From Komagataeibacter oboediens (lineage in GTDB: Bacteria; Pseudomonadota; Alphaproteobacteria; Acetobacterales; Acetobacteraceae), in the NCBI RefSeq assembly GCF_003207815.1, contig NZ_NKTX01000028.1:1-32193 (forward strand): DNA of 32,193 nt. Reading direction: 5' to 3'. Each line of letters starts with the position of its first letter. Within the stretch, counting starts at the first letter, position 1. Below, piece by piece: positions 1-6,545 of this stretch. The notes beneath the pieces were generated by a model, which had not been told where the DNA came from, ran no database searches, and saw nothing but the letters and a program-made list of their open reading frames with translations. The position numbers and the translations under genes are program-made.

Positions 1-781
1 TCGCAGGTAGTACCGCGTCCCTATCTCTTAAATCGCTCATGCTTCATAGCTGAACAAGACCAGAAGTATTCAGCAAGGCGTCAGTCGCCGGGAGCTTACG
101 ACCATAGGTAGGGTCACACATCTTGTCGATCCGATTTCTGTCTTGTTCGGCCTCAAATGGCCCGACTTGGCCCGAAGGAAAGAAACAGCCTGTCCGGGCC
201 GTTTAGGGCCATCGCGGGCCGAGTTGGAACAAATCTGGACTGGCAAGATATGTTGCCCCATACGGGGCACCGGCCTGACTTGCATTCCATGCTCGACGTT
301 GATGCGGGTGATCTGCTGGTGCGCCGCAATGTTTCGTGACCTATGAAGGGTTGACGGATATCTCTCTGATCGCAATGTATGGGGGGTCCGGTGAGGTGAG
401 AACGGCTACCTCACGCACCTGCTAGCCGCAGGTAACTAATCTGGCACCTCTTATGCGGCAGAGAGGGCCGGCCCAAGAGATCGGGGATTGCGTCCCGCCC
501 GGATACCATCCAGCGTCCAGCCAATGACCATTGTCACAAAGGCATACTGGTTGCGATGCAAGGGCATAGTGGCGGAAAGCCTTCGCCGCGTTTGTTTGCG
601 ATATACAAGAATGATGGCGGCTTTGCTCAACCGGGAGCGGGCAGCGATATCTGTCAGGCAACCAGAGGATGAGGTTCAGCATGCTCGACCTTGGTGTCAG
701 CGCGGCGAACATTGACTATGACGGTTTCAATCATATTGGTCAGGCTGTCCACCTCCTGAACCTTGCTGGTTTTTTTTGACC

Positions 782-810
782 TTGAAACCTTACGTTCATA
801 GAGTTATATA
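782..810 (+). promoter_or_regulatory. Candidate sigma-70 promoter, orphan
   Basis: TTGAAA at 782-787 and TATATA at 805-810 are separated by 17 bases, a near-ideal vegetative promoter. An overlapping TTGACC lies at 776-781. No plus-strand gene follows, because the next genes are on the minus strand, so this may be left over from a gene disrupted or removed when the region was rearranged, or may drive a short RNA ending at the hairpin 849-876. Confidence 0.35.
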
Positions 811-848
811 GACCTTGTCTCACCTGCCATGTGTAGGCAGAGCATTCG

Positions 849-876
849 AAGCCGTCCAAGGAAACTTGGGCGGCTT
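849..876. terminator. Hairpin terminator at the end of the cargo operon
   Basis: A 12-bp stem (AAGCCGTCCAAG with CTTGGGCGGCTT, one G-T pair) closes a GAAA loop. It lies 9 bases beyond the stop codon of the leftward operon. On the plus strand a run of five T follows a few bases later, so it could also stop transcription from the 782-810 promoter. Direction is therefore uncertain; it may be bidirectional. Confidence 0.6.
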
Positions 877-885
877 CAGTCGTTT

Positions 886-1353
886 TTAGGGGTTAGAAGC
901 TAGAAAGGCGTCGCGTTCTTTTGTGAGTTGTGCAATGCGCCCTCTTTTCTCTGTGCAATACGCTGTTTTCAATAAATAGTAACCGTTACGATGTGAGAGA
1001 ACCACTAGGTATTCTGTACGAAACCAGAGTAGCGTATTGGTCGCAGTGCCGCGTTGATTCTCCCAGATATCGATTTCGGGATTAGTTTCCGCATTTTCGA
1101 TTACCCAACGTATCCAGCGAATTCGCTCACATCTACGTAGATCAGGCGTACGTTCGGTTTCTATCTGGCCTTCCTGTATCAGATGCCAAAAGGCAGCCCA
1201 TCGGTTGTCAGTTTCTGGGAGACGGCGGCAACTTACTGAATTCCCGCGAAAGGTGAGGCCACCTTGCGCAATTTCAGTAATAAAGACCCGGTTCAGTTCG
1301 CTTTCATAAGCTGACCAGTCACTACAGAACCTGATTAGTTCAGGCGGCTTCAT
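886..1353 (-). CDS. PBECR-like (Barnase/EndoU/ColicinE5/RelE-fold) nuclease-like protein
   Basis: A 155-residue soluble protein. Its central block (AFWHLIQEG, then RTPDLRRCERIRWIRWVIEN, then WENQRG, then YYLLKTAYC) matches what I remember of a mobile-element family annotated as phage P1-related proteins or phage BECR-type nucleases. Those are proposed metal-independent RNases. Basic and aromatic residues (RRCERIRW, HRNGYY) are plausible active-site elements, but I cannot assign catalytic residues. I chose the ATG at 1353 because it overlaps the DUF3800 stop by ATGA and has GGGAG upstream; a longer frame starts at 1419. The overlap implies translational coupling to the DUF3800 gene. It is the last gene of the leftward cargo operon. 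The family assignment is from memory and moderately sure; toxicity or a defence role is inference. Confidence 0.6.
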   Translation of the reverse strand: MKPPELIRFCSDWSAYESELNRVFITEIAQGGLTFRGNSVSCRRLPETDNRWAAFWHLIQEGQIETERTPDLRRCERIRWIRWVIENAETNPEIDIWENQRGTATNTLLWFRTEYLVVLSHRNGYYLLKTAYCTEKRGRIAQLTKERDAFLASNP

Positions 1354-2069
1354 TCCGCCATCTCCCGTGCTCGCCAGACAAGAATATTGAATTTTGTCGC
1401 CGAAAAGGAGGAGGTGCAATTTAAAGCATTTGTTCCTAACCGCGTTTGGATTTTTGTGACGATGGCTGATTTGGCTTGACTAGTCTTGAGGCCACGATTG
1501 GCATACGTCAATGCGCCAATCAAAATATCAGTAATCTGCAGCAACTCGCTCTCGTGGCTACGAATTTGTTGTACACGCTGAATAGTCTGTTGATTAAAAT
1601 CGTGAAGGGTATTGGCTAGTACTTCATGTAGTTTACGGGTTTTAGGACCACCACATGTGTCCTTTATGTCTAGATAGATGCAATATCGATGCTGTGCGCA
1701 AAAGATATGGCGCAACATGACAAAATACATCTTGTAGTACCAGTCATTGTGGGATTGGTCGAAGCGTGAGTGATCTAAAACTTGCTTGTCAGGGACAACG
1801 AGCCCACGAAAATTTAGACAGTCCTCGGAGAGGAAAAGGTCAATTAAACCTAAATAGAAAGATAGTTTTGCCGGTGAAATTTTAGTCCATTTTGCTTCAA
1901 ATTTTGTGCTTAGTCCATGTGACATTTTCAATGTGCGAATTTTTTCTGCAACGTTCCGGACTGCGCTTTTAGGGCATGTTATTGCCCCCCAAGCCATGAC
2001 TGGTACGCCATCATGCTCAAGATGACAGCTTTCGTCGCAATAGACATTGTAAAGAGGTATGTGAGTCAT
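1350..2069 (-). CDS. DUF3800 domain protein
   Basis: A 239-residue protein. It opens with NVYCDESCHLEHD, the acidic DES motif typical of DUF3800, a family with a predicted RNase H-like fold often found in phages, defence islands and mobile elements. A second acidic group, IYLDIKDTCGG (about residues 135-145), and a later conserved block, LLQITDILIGAL (about 180-190), with its Asp also fit. I chose ATG 2069 because GAGGAAAG lies 8-10 bases upstream; the open frame runs further up to 2252 but that part is unlike the family. It is the third gene of the leftward operon, 88 bases after the small membrane protein and overlapping the PBECR-like gene by 4 bases. Biochemical function is not established; a nuclease role in defence is inference. 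Confidence 0.8.
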   Translation of the reverse strand: MTHIPLYNVYCDESCHLEHDGVPVMAWGAITCPKSAVRNVAEKIRTLKMSHGLSTKFEAKWTKISPAKLSFYLGLIDLFLSEDCLNFRGLVVPDKQVLDHSRFDQSHNDWYYKMYFVMLRHIFCAQHRYCIYLDIKDTCGGPKTRKLHEVLANTLHDFNQQTIQRVQQIRSHESELLQITDILIGALTYANRGLKTSQAKSAIVTKIQTRLGTNALNCTSSFSATKFNILVWRAREMAE

Positions 2070-2157
2070 TCTGCGTCTTTCCTCAACCGCACCCCAGCCC
2101 CACCACCATTCTCCGCGATGAACTCGACCCCGGCCCTCCACCATTCCCTGCAGGGTA

Positions 2158-2415
2158 TTAATGGAATGCCCCAAGCAGCATGGCCACAATAGCCCCGATG
2201 ACCACCCATCCAAGAAGACCATTCCACAGTTTGTTTTTGCGGTAATAAACACGGTTGTAGGCGGCTTTCCTTGGATTGGTCAGCCACCCCCAACCGCGCG
2301 GGGCCTTAAAGCCGAGATTGTGCTTTATATAGCGTTTGTAGGATGTCCTTGCCGCAATCTTCTTTCTCAGGCTGGGAAGCCGTGGCCCAAAGCCCATTCC
2401 TCTTTTACGTGCCAT
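2158..2415 (-). CDS. Small basic protein with C-terminal membrane segment
   Basis: An 85-residue protein. The first 60 residues are rich in Lys, Arg and Tyr (KRYIKHN, KAAYNRVYYRKN) and contain GWLTNPRKAAYN, a motif I recall from small hypothetical proteins in mobile elements. The last about 20 residues (LLGWVVIGAIVAMLLGAF) form one membrane helix, so it is a tail-anchored type membrane protein with a positively charged cytoplasmic part. AGGAAGG lies 10 bases before ATG 2415. It sits 30 bases after the HsdR-N-like gene. In defence systems such small membrane proteins can be effectors, but here that is only a guess from context. Confidence 0.6.
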   Translation of the reverse strand: MARKRGMGFGPRLPSLRKKIAARTSYKRYIKHNLGFKAPRGWGWLTNPRKAAYNRVYYRKNKLWNGLLGWVVIGAIVAMLLGAFH

Positions 2416-2445
2416 CGCAGGAATGCCTTCCTGAGTTCGACACCA

Positions 2446-3588
2446 CTACGCGTCAACCTTGGATCGCTTTCCTTTTGCCCCCATGGCTTCAACGCGGGCT
2501 TTAAACACACTGAGAAGCTGATTGTCTATGCCGCCCAGTTCATCTGATTCAAACTCCCCCCCAAATTCTTCACCGAAGTCGAACGTATATTTGACCCCCT
2601 TATCCTCATAAAAATCGAACAGACGTCCAGCCCGCTCCTTTCGGTAGAATACTACAAACTTTCCTTTGTAATCTTTATATTCAATACTGGTTATAGCATC
2701 GAATAATTCGTCACTATCTGCCAAGAACGCGAGTCGCCGTTTGGCATACTCATAAACTTCCAACTCGGTTTCTGTCGTGATGATACCATCTGTGGGTTTT
2801 GCATCGGGATCTACCTTCGGGACATCGGCAACCAGAACCGGCTTGTCAGCTTCCTTGTCCTTTACTGGGAGGTCTAGTCTTTGGAGAATGCGAAGGTTCA
2901 CGAATTCAGCGAAGGCGCTTTTTGTCAGGTCCGTATATTCGGCGACTGCCTTGGCGCGAATATGCTTGAGGCCAATATTTTGCAGCAAAAGGCGCACAAA
3001 CGCCTCACTGGGTGATGCTGCAAGATCCTCGATCTGCTGAACAAGATTTTGGAAAACCAGCTTGCGTTTGGCTTCTGCCCCGATATTTTCAGGATCGAAG
3101 TTGGACTTTTGAAGACTTTTCAATCCGTCAACAACGGAGTCCTCAATCTTCCCTTTTGCAATCTCCCGAAGGTCAAATGATAGAAAGGCGGTCGGGTCCA
3201 TCATATTTGGCTCATCTGAGTCTGCATAGAACTCATAAACTAGGCCATCAGTGATAACGCCCATTTTTACTGTGTGGGCTGCATTAAAATATGACTTTAA
3301 CTGTCCTCGGTCATCTTTTAGTGGCGCACCTAGTGCCTTGCACTCGATTGCAATTACCGGCTGTCCTTCACGAAGGACAGCATAGTCCACTCTATTTTTG
3401 TATTTTTCTGAAAAATCTGCGTGATGTTCCGGGCATACTTCGTCAGGATTCATGATGTCATATCCCAAGAACTGCAAAAATGGCAGAACAAGGAACATTT
3501 TTGTGGCTTCTTCATTGCTACAACGCGGAGCAAGACCAACCATGCGTTCTGAAAATGCTTTAAACTTTTGTCGAAAATCGTCTGACAT
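2446..3588 (-). CDS. Stand-alone HsdR N-terminal-type restriction nuclease
   Basis: A 380-residue protein resembling the type I restriction enzyme R-subunit N-terminal (HsdR_N) nuclease domain without the helicase motor. The PD-(D/E)xK core is intact: NEEATK near residue 26, Asp68 in RVDYA, and Glu82-x-Lys84 in IECKA. Typical HsdR N-terminal features follow (DRGQLKSYF; GVITDG; YEFYAD). The C-terminal part (about 270-380) is an acidic separate domain I do not recognise. AAGAGA precedes ATG 3588. No hsdM or hsdS gene is nearby, so it is not a classical type I system; such solitary proteins occur in prophages and islands. It is the first gene of the leftward operon. Its base composition is AT-richer than the primase region, suggesting separate acquisition. 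A defence function is inferred. Confidence 0.8.
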   Translation of the reverse strand: MSDDFRQKFKAFSERMVGLAPRCSNEEATKMFLVLPFLQFLGYDIMNPDEVCPEHHADFSEKYKNRVDYAVLREGQPVIAIECKALGAPLKDDRGQLKSYFNAAHTVKMGVITDGLVYEFYADSDEPNMMDPTAFLSFDLREIAKGKIEDSVVDGLKSLQKSNFDPENIGAEAKRKLVFQNLVQQIEDLAASPSEAFVRLLLQNIGLKHIRAKAVAEYTDLTKSAFAEFVNLRILQRLDLPVKDKEADKPVLVADVPKVDPDAKPTDGIITTETELEVYEYAKRRLAFLADSDELFDAITSIEYKDYKGKFVVFYRKERAGRLFDFYEDKGVKYTFDFGEEFGGEFESDELGGIDNQLLSVFKARVEAMGAKGKRSKVDA

Positions 3589-3599
3589 ATTCGTCTCTC

Positions 3600-3614
3600 T
3601 TAGAAATTTTCTAA
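3600..3614. promoter_or_regulatory. Perfect 15-bp palindrome upstream of the nuclease operon
   Basis: TTAGAAATTTTCTAA (7+1+7) lies 12-26 bases upstream of the ATG at 3588, within an AT-rich spacer (3589-3724) that must hold the operon promoter. Its symmetry and place suit an operator. No cognate regulator can be named; it differs from the RHH-site sequence at 3890 and 3922. Confidence 0.45.
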
Positions 3615-3724
3615 AAGTTACGAATTAAGGCAATTCTATGGAAATCTTTTCAGAAAATTACAGATATACGGTTTTTAAATAATATTTCCACACGCATTGA
3701 ATCAAACGGGAAATTTGTTCGATT

Positions 3725-3916
3725 TTACTTTTTATCCGCCTCAAGCCCTTTCGCAATTAGGCGGCGGATGGCTTCTGCACGGGTGATGCCGTGACTGGCT
3801 GCCCATGCATCAATCAACCTCATTTCTTCATCGGTGACGCGAGCAGCTACATGAGATCGTTCGCCTGTTTTAGGCCGACCTCTGTTTTTTTGGTTACCAG
3901 TTATTGACGCTTTCAT
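3725..3916 (-). CDS. Ribbon-helix-helix transcriptional regulator
   Basis: A 63-residue basic protein. After a positively charged N-terminal stretch (GRPKTGERS), VAARVTDEEMRLIDAWAAS gives the RHH beta strand and first helix, and GITRAEAIRRLIAKGL gives the second helix, as in CopG/Arc-type repressors. These bind DNA as dimers to short inverted sites. It faces left, divergent from the small-gene operon at 4001. Two matching inverted sites (3890-3900, inside its own 5' end, and 3922-3932, just before its start) point to autoregulation and control of the rightward operon. No Shine-Dalgarno is evident; one operator occupies that position. It could also be an antitoxin, but no toxin partner is adjacent. 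Confidence 0.8.
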   Translation of the reverse strand: MKASITGNQKNRGRPKTGERSHVAARVTDEEMRLIDAWAASHGITRAEAIRRLIAKGLEADKK

Positions 3917-3932
3917 TTTTATTGGTTACCAA
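3890..3932. promoter_or_regulatory. Paired operators between divergent transcription units
   Basis: TTGGTTACCAA, an 11-base perfect inverted repeat with a central T, lies at 3922-3932, and TTGGTTACCAG at 3890-3900. Their spacing of 32 bases is about three helical turns, so both would face the same side of the DNA. A weak rightward promoter, TTGACG at 3904-3909 with a poor -10 at 3927-3932, would have its -10 inside the second site. This arrangement fits cooperative repression by the RHH protein encoded alongside. Confidence 0.6.
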
Positions 3933-4000
3933 AAATGCAGGCCGGAAGGAAGCGGCAACTTCCAACCGGCCTTAACCACAACCGAACCGGAGTTTCGGCA

Positions 4001-4252
4001 ATGGCTAATCGTGCCTATAGCACGCCCAGACACACATGGGCATGCCCCCGGCTGGGTACAAGCATACTCGGCTTCCTTTTTCCCAAAGCTGGGAAAAACC
4101 CCTTAATCACATCCGAGCATCTGGCAGCAGGGCTGATCGTCCCCGCGCTGCTCCTGCTCGCCCTGGCCGGGTTCGCTCAGCCGGAGGTTCTGCGTCACGG
4201 CGGCGCAAAACCCCATCCCACAATGACCGCATTGGCGGAGGTGGCCCGATGA
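4001..4252 (+). CDS. Small predicted membrane protein, first gene of the early operon
   Basis: An 83-residue frame I do not recognise. It has one hydrophobic segment, LAAGLIVPALLLLALAGFA, at about residues 45-63. ATG 4001 has GGAG 8 bases upstream; the frame stays open to an ATG at 3935 that overlaps the operator area and looks less likely. Its stop overlaps the next gene by ATGA, which is the main reason to believe it. The N-terminal half has a chance-like composition, so it may be shorter or not translated. Confidence 0.4.
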   Translation: MANRAYSTPRHTWACPRLGTSILGFLFPKAGKNPLITSEHLAAGLIVPALLLLALAGFAQPEVLRHGGAKPHPTMTALAEVAR

Positions 4253-4440
4253 GCGAGACACCACAGGACCGCGTGCATGCCATTGTGGGTGATCTGGGGT
4301 CTATGGCCGGAATGCTGGATGCCATGTCCTCCGCTTCCGCGCCGCTCCCTCTGGAATGGTTGCAAGAATGGGTTGAGCGCCTTCATATCGAACTGGATGA
4401 GGCATGGGCGGCACTTCCGCGTGGCGAGGGGGTTGCATAA
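4249..4440 (+). CDS. Small protein of unknown function
   Basis: A 63-residue acidic, mostly helical protein (MSETPQDRVHAIVGDL...). It contains PLEWLQEWVERLHIELDEAW, an amphipathic Trp-rich helix. It starts in an ATGA overlap with the preceding frame and ends in a TAATG overlap with the next gene, so it is translated as part of a tightly coupled chain. I recognise no family. Confidence 0.6.
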   Translation: MSETPQDRVHAIVGDLGSMAGMLDAMSSASAPLPLEWLQEWVERLHIELDEAWAALPRGEGVA

Positions 4441-4700
4441 TGACCAGCCCCATCCGCAAGGCCACGATGGCCGCCCTTGGTGCTGATCGCCGGTGCTGGA
4501 AAGAACCCGCCACCTCCGATGCGGAAACACAGATGCGGCGCTTTGGCGTGGCCTACCGCAAAGCCATCCGCACACGCGCCCGGACCCTTGCCGATCTACA
4601 GGACAAGGCCCGGCTTGTAATGCTGTGCAATCCGAAGCCCGACACGATAGAGGGCAGCCTTGCCCGTGACATTCTGGCAATGAAAGGCGGTGAGGAATGA
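4440..4700 (+). CDS. Small basic protein of unknown function
   Basis: An 86-residue protein with a basic centre (RRFGVAYRKAIRTRARTLADLQDKARLVML) and an acidic end. It is probably helical and possibly nucleic-acid or protein binding; no domain recognised. It is coupled to the gene before by TAATG and to the gene after by ATGA. Confidence 0.6.
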   Translation: MTSPIRKATMAALGADRRCWKEPATSDAETQMRRFGVAYRKAIRTRARTLADLQDKARLVMLCNPKPDTIEGSLARDILAMKGGEE

Positions 4701-4921
4701 GCGACCTCCTACAGATCGACATCAAGCAGGTCAGGGCTGCCCAAGACGCCAGCCGGTCGCTTGCACGTCTTGCCATTCTCATGCGCTGGGCAGGTGAAGG
4801 GTTGGCCACTGCCAGCCGGTCGGACCTGACCCCGGCGCAGGCCCGATCCTTCGGGCTGGCTGTCACATGGGCTGGTGAAGAAATCGAGCGGCAATGCACC
4901 GCCATTGATGAGGCGATTTGA
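4697..4921 (+). CDS. Small helical protein of unknown function
   Basis: A 74-residue protein, predicted all-helical (VRAAQDASRSLARLAILMRWAGEGL ... ARSFGLAVTWAGEEIERQ). Its last third resembles the last third of the 5335-5664 product (ELAWLADGIGRYAHAIED), suggesting the two share a helical motif. GGTGAGGA directly precedes the ATG, and it overlaps its neighbour by 4 bases. Confidence 0.6.
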   Translation: MSDLLQIDIKQVRAAQDASRSLARLAILMRWAGEGLATASRSDLTPAQARSFGLAVTWAGEEIERQCTAIDEAI

Positions 4922-4922
4922 G

Positions 4923-5045
4923 ATGAAGCGCCTCTTTATCAATACCGCCCTGTTCGTTCTGATCCCCCTTACCGGCATCGCCGTCCGCATCAGTGGCGCG
5001 ATGGTCCGGCTCTCAAACCGCATGTGGCAGGAGGTGAAGCCATGA
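4923..5045 (+). CDS. 40-residue single-pass membrane peptide
   Basis: A very short frame. It begins MKRLFINTALFVLIPLTGIAV, a charged start followed by one hydrophobic segment, and ends WQEVKP. Its ATG follows the previous stop by one base, and its stop overlaps the next ATG (ATGA at 5042-5045). The unbroken chain of overlaps makes it likely to be real despite its size. Function unknown. Confidence 0.5.
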   Translation: MKRLFINTALFVLIPLTGIAVRISGAMVRLSNRMWQEVKP

Positions 5046-5338
5046 CGCCGGATGAAGCATATGCCACGCTGTTCGGGGTGCCTGACCCGATCCAGAGCGG
5101 AAAACAATGGGCCGATGCTGTGTGGGGCGTGGACGGTCTGTCCTTACAGGAAGCGAAAAGGCTGGTGCAGGCGGAAGCCGAGGCCATGCGCAACAGGCTG
5201 AAAGACGCCCCCTGTGCCCGGTTTGAGCATGAGGGTATCCCGTTGGTGGACCGGCATGTGGATTATTTCACCGTTGCGGCCAAAGCGCGTCTGTATGACC
5301 TCTATATGGCCCGCCAGCATCACAGGGGGCACGCATGA
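5042..5338 (+). CDS. Small soluble protein of unknown function
   Basis: A 98-residue protein (MTPDEAYATLFGVPDP...). It is rich in charged helices (LQEAKRLVQAEAEAMRNRLKDA) followed by a mixed C-terminal half with HVDYFTVAAKARLYDLY. A strong AGGAGGTGAAGCC precedes the ATG, the best ribosome site in this operon. It overlaps both neighbours by 4 bases. I recognise no family. Confidence 0.6.
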   Translation: MTPDEAYATLFGVPDPIQSGKQWADAVWGVDGLSLQEAKRLVQAEAEAMRNRLKDAPCARFEHEGIPLVDRHVDYFTVAAKARLYDLYMARQHHRGHA

Positions 5339-5664
5339 GCCGCCCCGCACGCACATGGTCTGCCCGCGACCTCCGCCGGATTGAACACCTCCGCAAAGAG
5401 GGCCGGTCATGGCGCGAGGTAGGCGAGGCGATGGGCAGCAGTTCCGCGTCCTGCCACCGGGCATGGCGTGCGCATACCGCGCCGCCCTGCTTCGCCACGC
5501 CCGACCGGCTGGCGGCCATACAGGCTGCCACCACGGAAATCAGTGTCATGGCCGGGATACTGGCCCGTATGGCGGAGGGAGACAAACAGACCGGCACTGA
5601 ACTGGCATGGCTGGCCGATGGAATCGGTCGATATGCACACGCCATCGAGGACTGCATTTCATGA
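5335..5664 (+). CDS. Small HTH protein (Myb/GcrA-like helix-turn-helix)
   Basis: A 109-residue protein. WSARDLRRIEHLRKEGRSWREVGEAMG (residues 8-34) has the shape of a short Myb/SANT- or GcrA-like HTH: W at the start, Trp in the second helix and a recognition helix after GRSWREV. This is common in phage proteins that bind DNA. The C-terminal half is helical. It is the last clear gene of the overlapping chain; an ATGA overlap continues into a frame at 5661 that I do not trust. A DNA-binding role is inferred. Confidence 0.55.
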   Translation: MSRPARTWSARDLRRIEHLRKEGRSWREVGEAMGSSSASCHRAWRAHTAPPCFATPDRLAAIQAATTEISVMAGILARMAEGDKQTGTELAWLADGIGRYAHAIEDCIS

Positions 5665-6283
5665 GCCGCCTTATCGGCATCGGGCTTGCCCAAGGATGTG
5701 ACGCTTGGTGCGAAAGCCGGGGTTCCTCAATAGGATTGTCCAATCTGTTCCGTTTTTGTGCTTTTTTGTCCATGTCTGTCCAAAATATAAAGCGCATCAA
5801 AATGATACCATATTGGATACAACATGCCCCTTGGAGGCCCATAGAAGCCCGTGGAGGCGTGTCTATGACGCACATGGTGTGGGACCAGCCCCACGACGGT
5901 CATTGTGCCGTGTGGAGACATAGGAGACTTCCTACGGCATTTCGTATTGGAACCGCTTCGTTTGGGGTGTATAGAGAATCAGTGGCGCGTGACTCGCTTC
6001 TTCGGGAGCGTGTCGCCAAAAGAAAAGCCGCCCGGTGTTGGCGCACCGAAAGCGGCTTCTCGTTGGTAGTGTCATTGCTATCAGGACGGCGGAAAACTGC
6101 CAGTCCGTCTAGGAGACTACAGGTTCCTCGTGGAAAGGGTTCCTTTCAATTTCCTAGACGGATTCTGGCATTCAAAACAAGACTTGACTTATGCTTCTCT
6201 GCGGATTCTAGCGTTTTATCCACATGCATAAAGTAGTGCCGACGCCCTGATAGCACCCTGAAACCCTTGGTTTGCGGTGCTTT
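5665..6283. other. Non-coding stretch, candidate replication origin or control region
   Basis: About 620 bases with no convincing gene. In order it holds two TTGTCCA-starting 16-mers (5736-5751, 5766-5781); an AT-rich patch (about 5781-5824); a compound hairpin at 6025-6058 (AAGCCGC/GCGGCTT with inner CGGTG/CACCG); an 11-bp inverted repeat at 6104-6114 and 6152-6162 with a nested GAAAGG/CCTTTC hairpin (6133-6147); and a perfect DnaA box TTATCCACA at 6216-6224. It precedes the excisionase and primase genes. This combination suits an element origin, but no replication initiator other than the primase is seen. Confidence 0.5.
6216..6224 (+). promoter_or_regulatory. DnaA box
   Basis: TTATCCACA is an exact match to the consensus DnaA site. 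A single site can occur by chance, but its place between hairpins and the primase genes makes an origin role plausible. Confidence 0.45.
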
Positions 6284-6535
6284 ATGACCGAAGAAAACGA
6301 CGACCTGATTCCTTTTGCGGATGCAATCGCGGAACTGAATAGCCAGCGTGCGACTCGGGGCGCTGGCGATAGCTTCCATGCGATGACGACGGCTTACTCC
6401 TACGCGGCAAGCGGGATGATTCCCACAATCAAGCGGGGCCGCTTCCGCTTCGTGCGCCGGTCTGACCTGCCCGTCATTGCCACCCGTCTGCCTGTTGGCC
6501 GCACTGGCTGCGCGCCCTCCCACGCTATGGTTTGA
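6284..6535 (+). CDS. Small excisionase-like DNA-binding protein
   Basis: An 83-residue protein. After an acidic N-terminus, FHAMTTAYSYAASGMIPTIKRGRFRFVRRSDL (about residues 31-62) has the layout of a MerR/excisionase-type winged helix: an N-terminal helix, a turn, a strand with IPTIKRGRF, then a closing helix. AlpA/Xis-like proteins of this size control excision or early transcription in integrative elements. ATG 6284 is chosen; a TTG at 6272 is in frame. It lies 11 bases before the next HTH gene. No integrase is adjacent, so its recombination role is unproven. Confidence 0.55.
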   Translation: MTEENDDLIPFADAIAELNSQRATRGAGDSFHAMTTAYSYAASGMIPTIKRGRFRFVRRSDLPVIATRLPVGRTGCAPSHAMV

Positions 6536-6545
6536 GGGGGTGCGC

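Larger units (their letters stand above)
1..885. other. Left-edge stretch without a convincing gene
   Basis: I see no reading frame here that resembles a known protein; the open frames of 60-100 codons lack good ribosome sites and have the composition of chance frames in GC-rich DNA. It may hold decayed mobile-element sequence. Two things stand out: a promoter-like pair at 782-810 pointing right with no gene behind it, and the hairpin at 849-876. The left junction of the element and any integrase gene are not visible here. Confidence 0.5.

Noticed and set aside
422-712. A 96-codon minus-strand frame considered as a transposase remnant.
   Set aside because: I could not match any DDE motif or other transposase block; a faint likeness to IS6-type sequence was not convincing.
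2446-3588. Complete type I restriction-modification system.
   Set aside because: No hsdM or hsdS gene and no helicase motifs; only the nuclease-like domain is present.
6025-6058. Compound hairpin considered as a terminator of the small-gene operon.
   Set aside because: No T-run follows on either side and it lies about 360 bases after the last clear gene, so it is listed as part of the possible origin region instead.
5661-6236. A 191-codon frame from an ATGA overlap after the HTH gene.
   Set aside because: Only the overlap supports it. Beyond about 30 codons it runs through hairpins and AT-rich repeats and has no protein-like pattern; a short peptide ending earlier cannot exist because there is no earlier stop.
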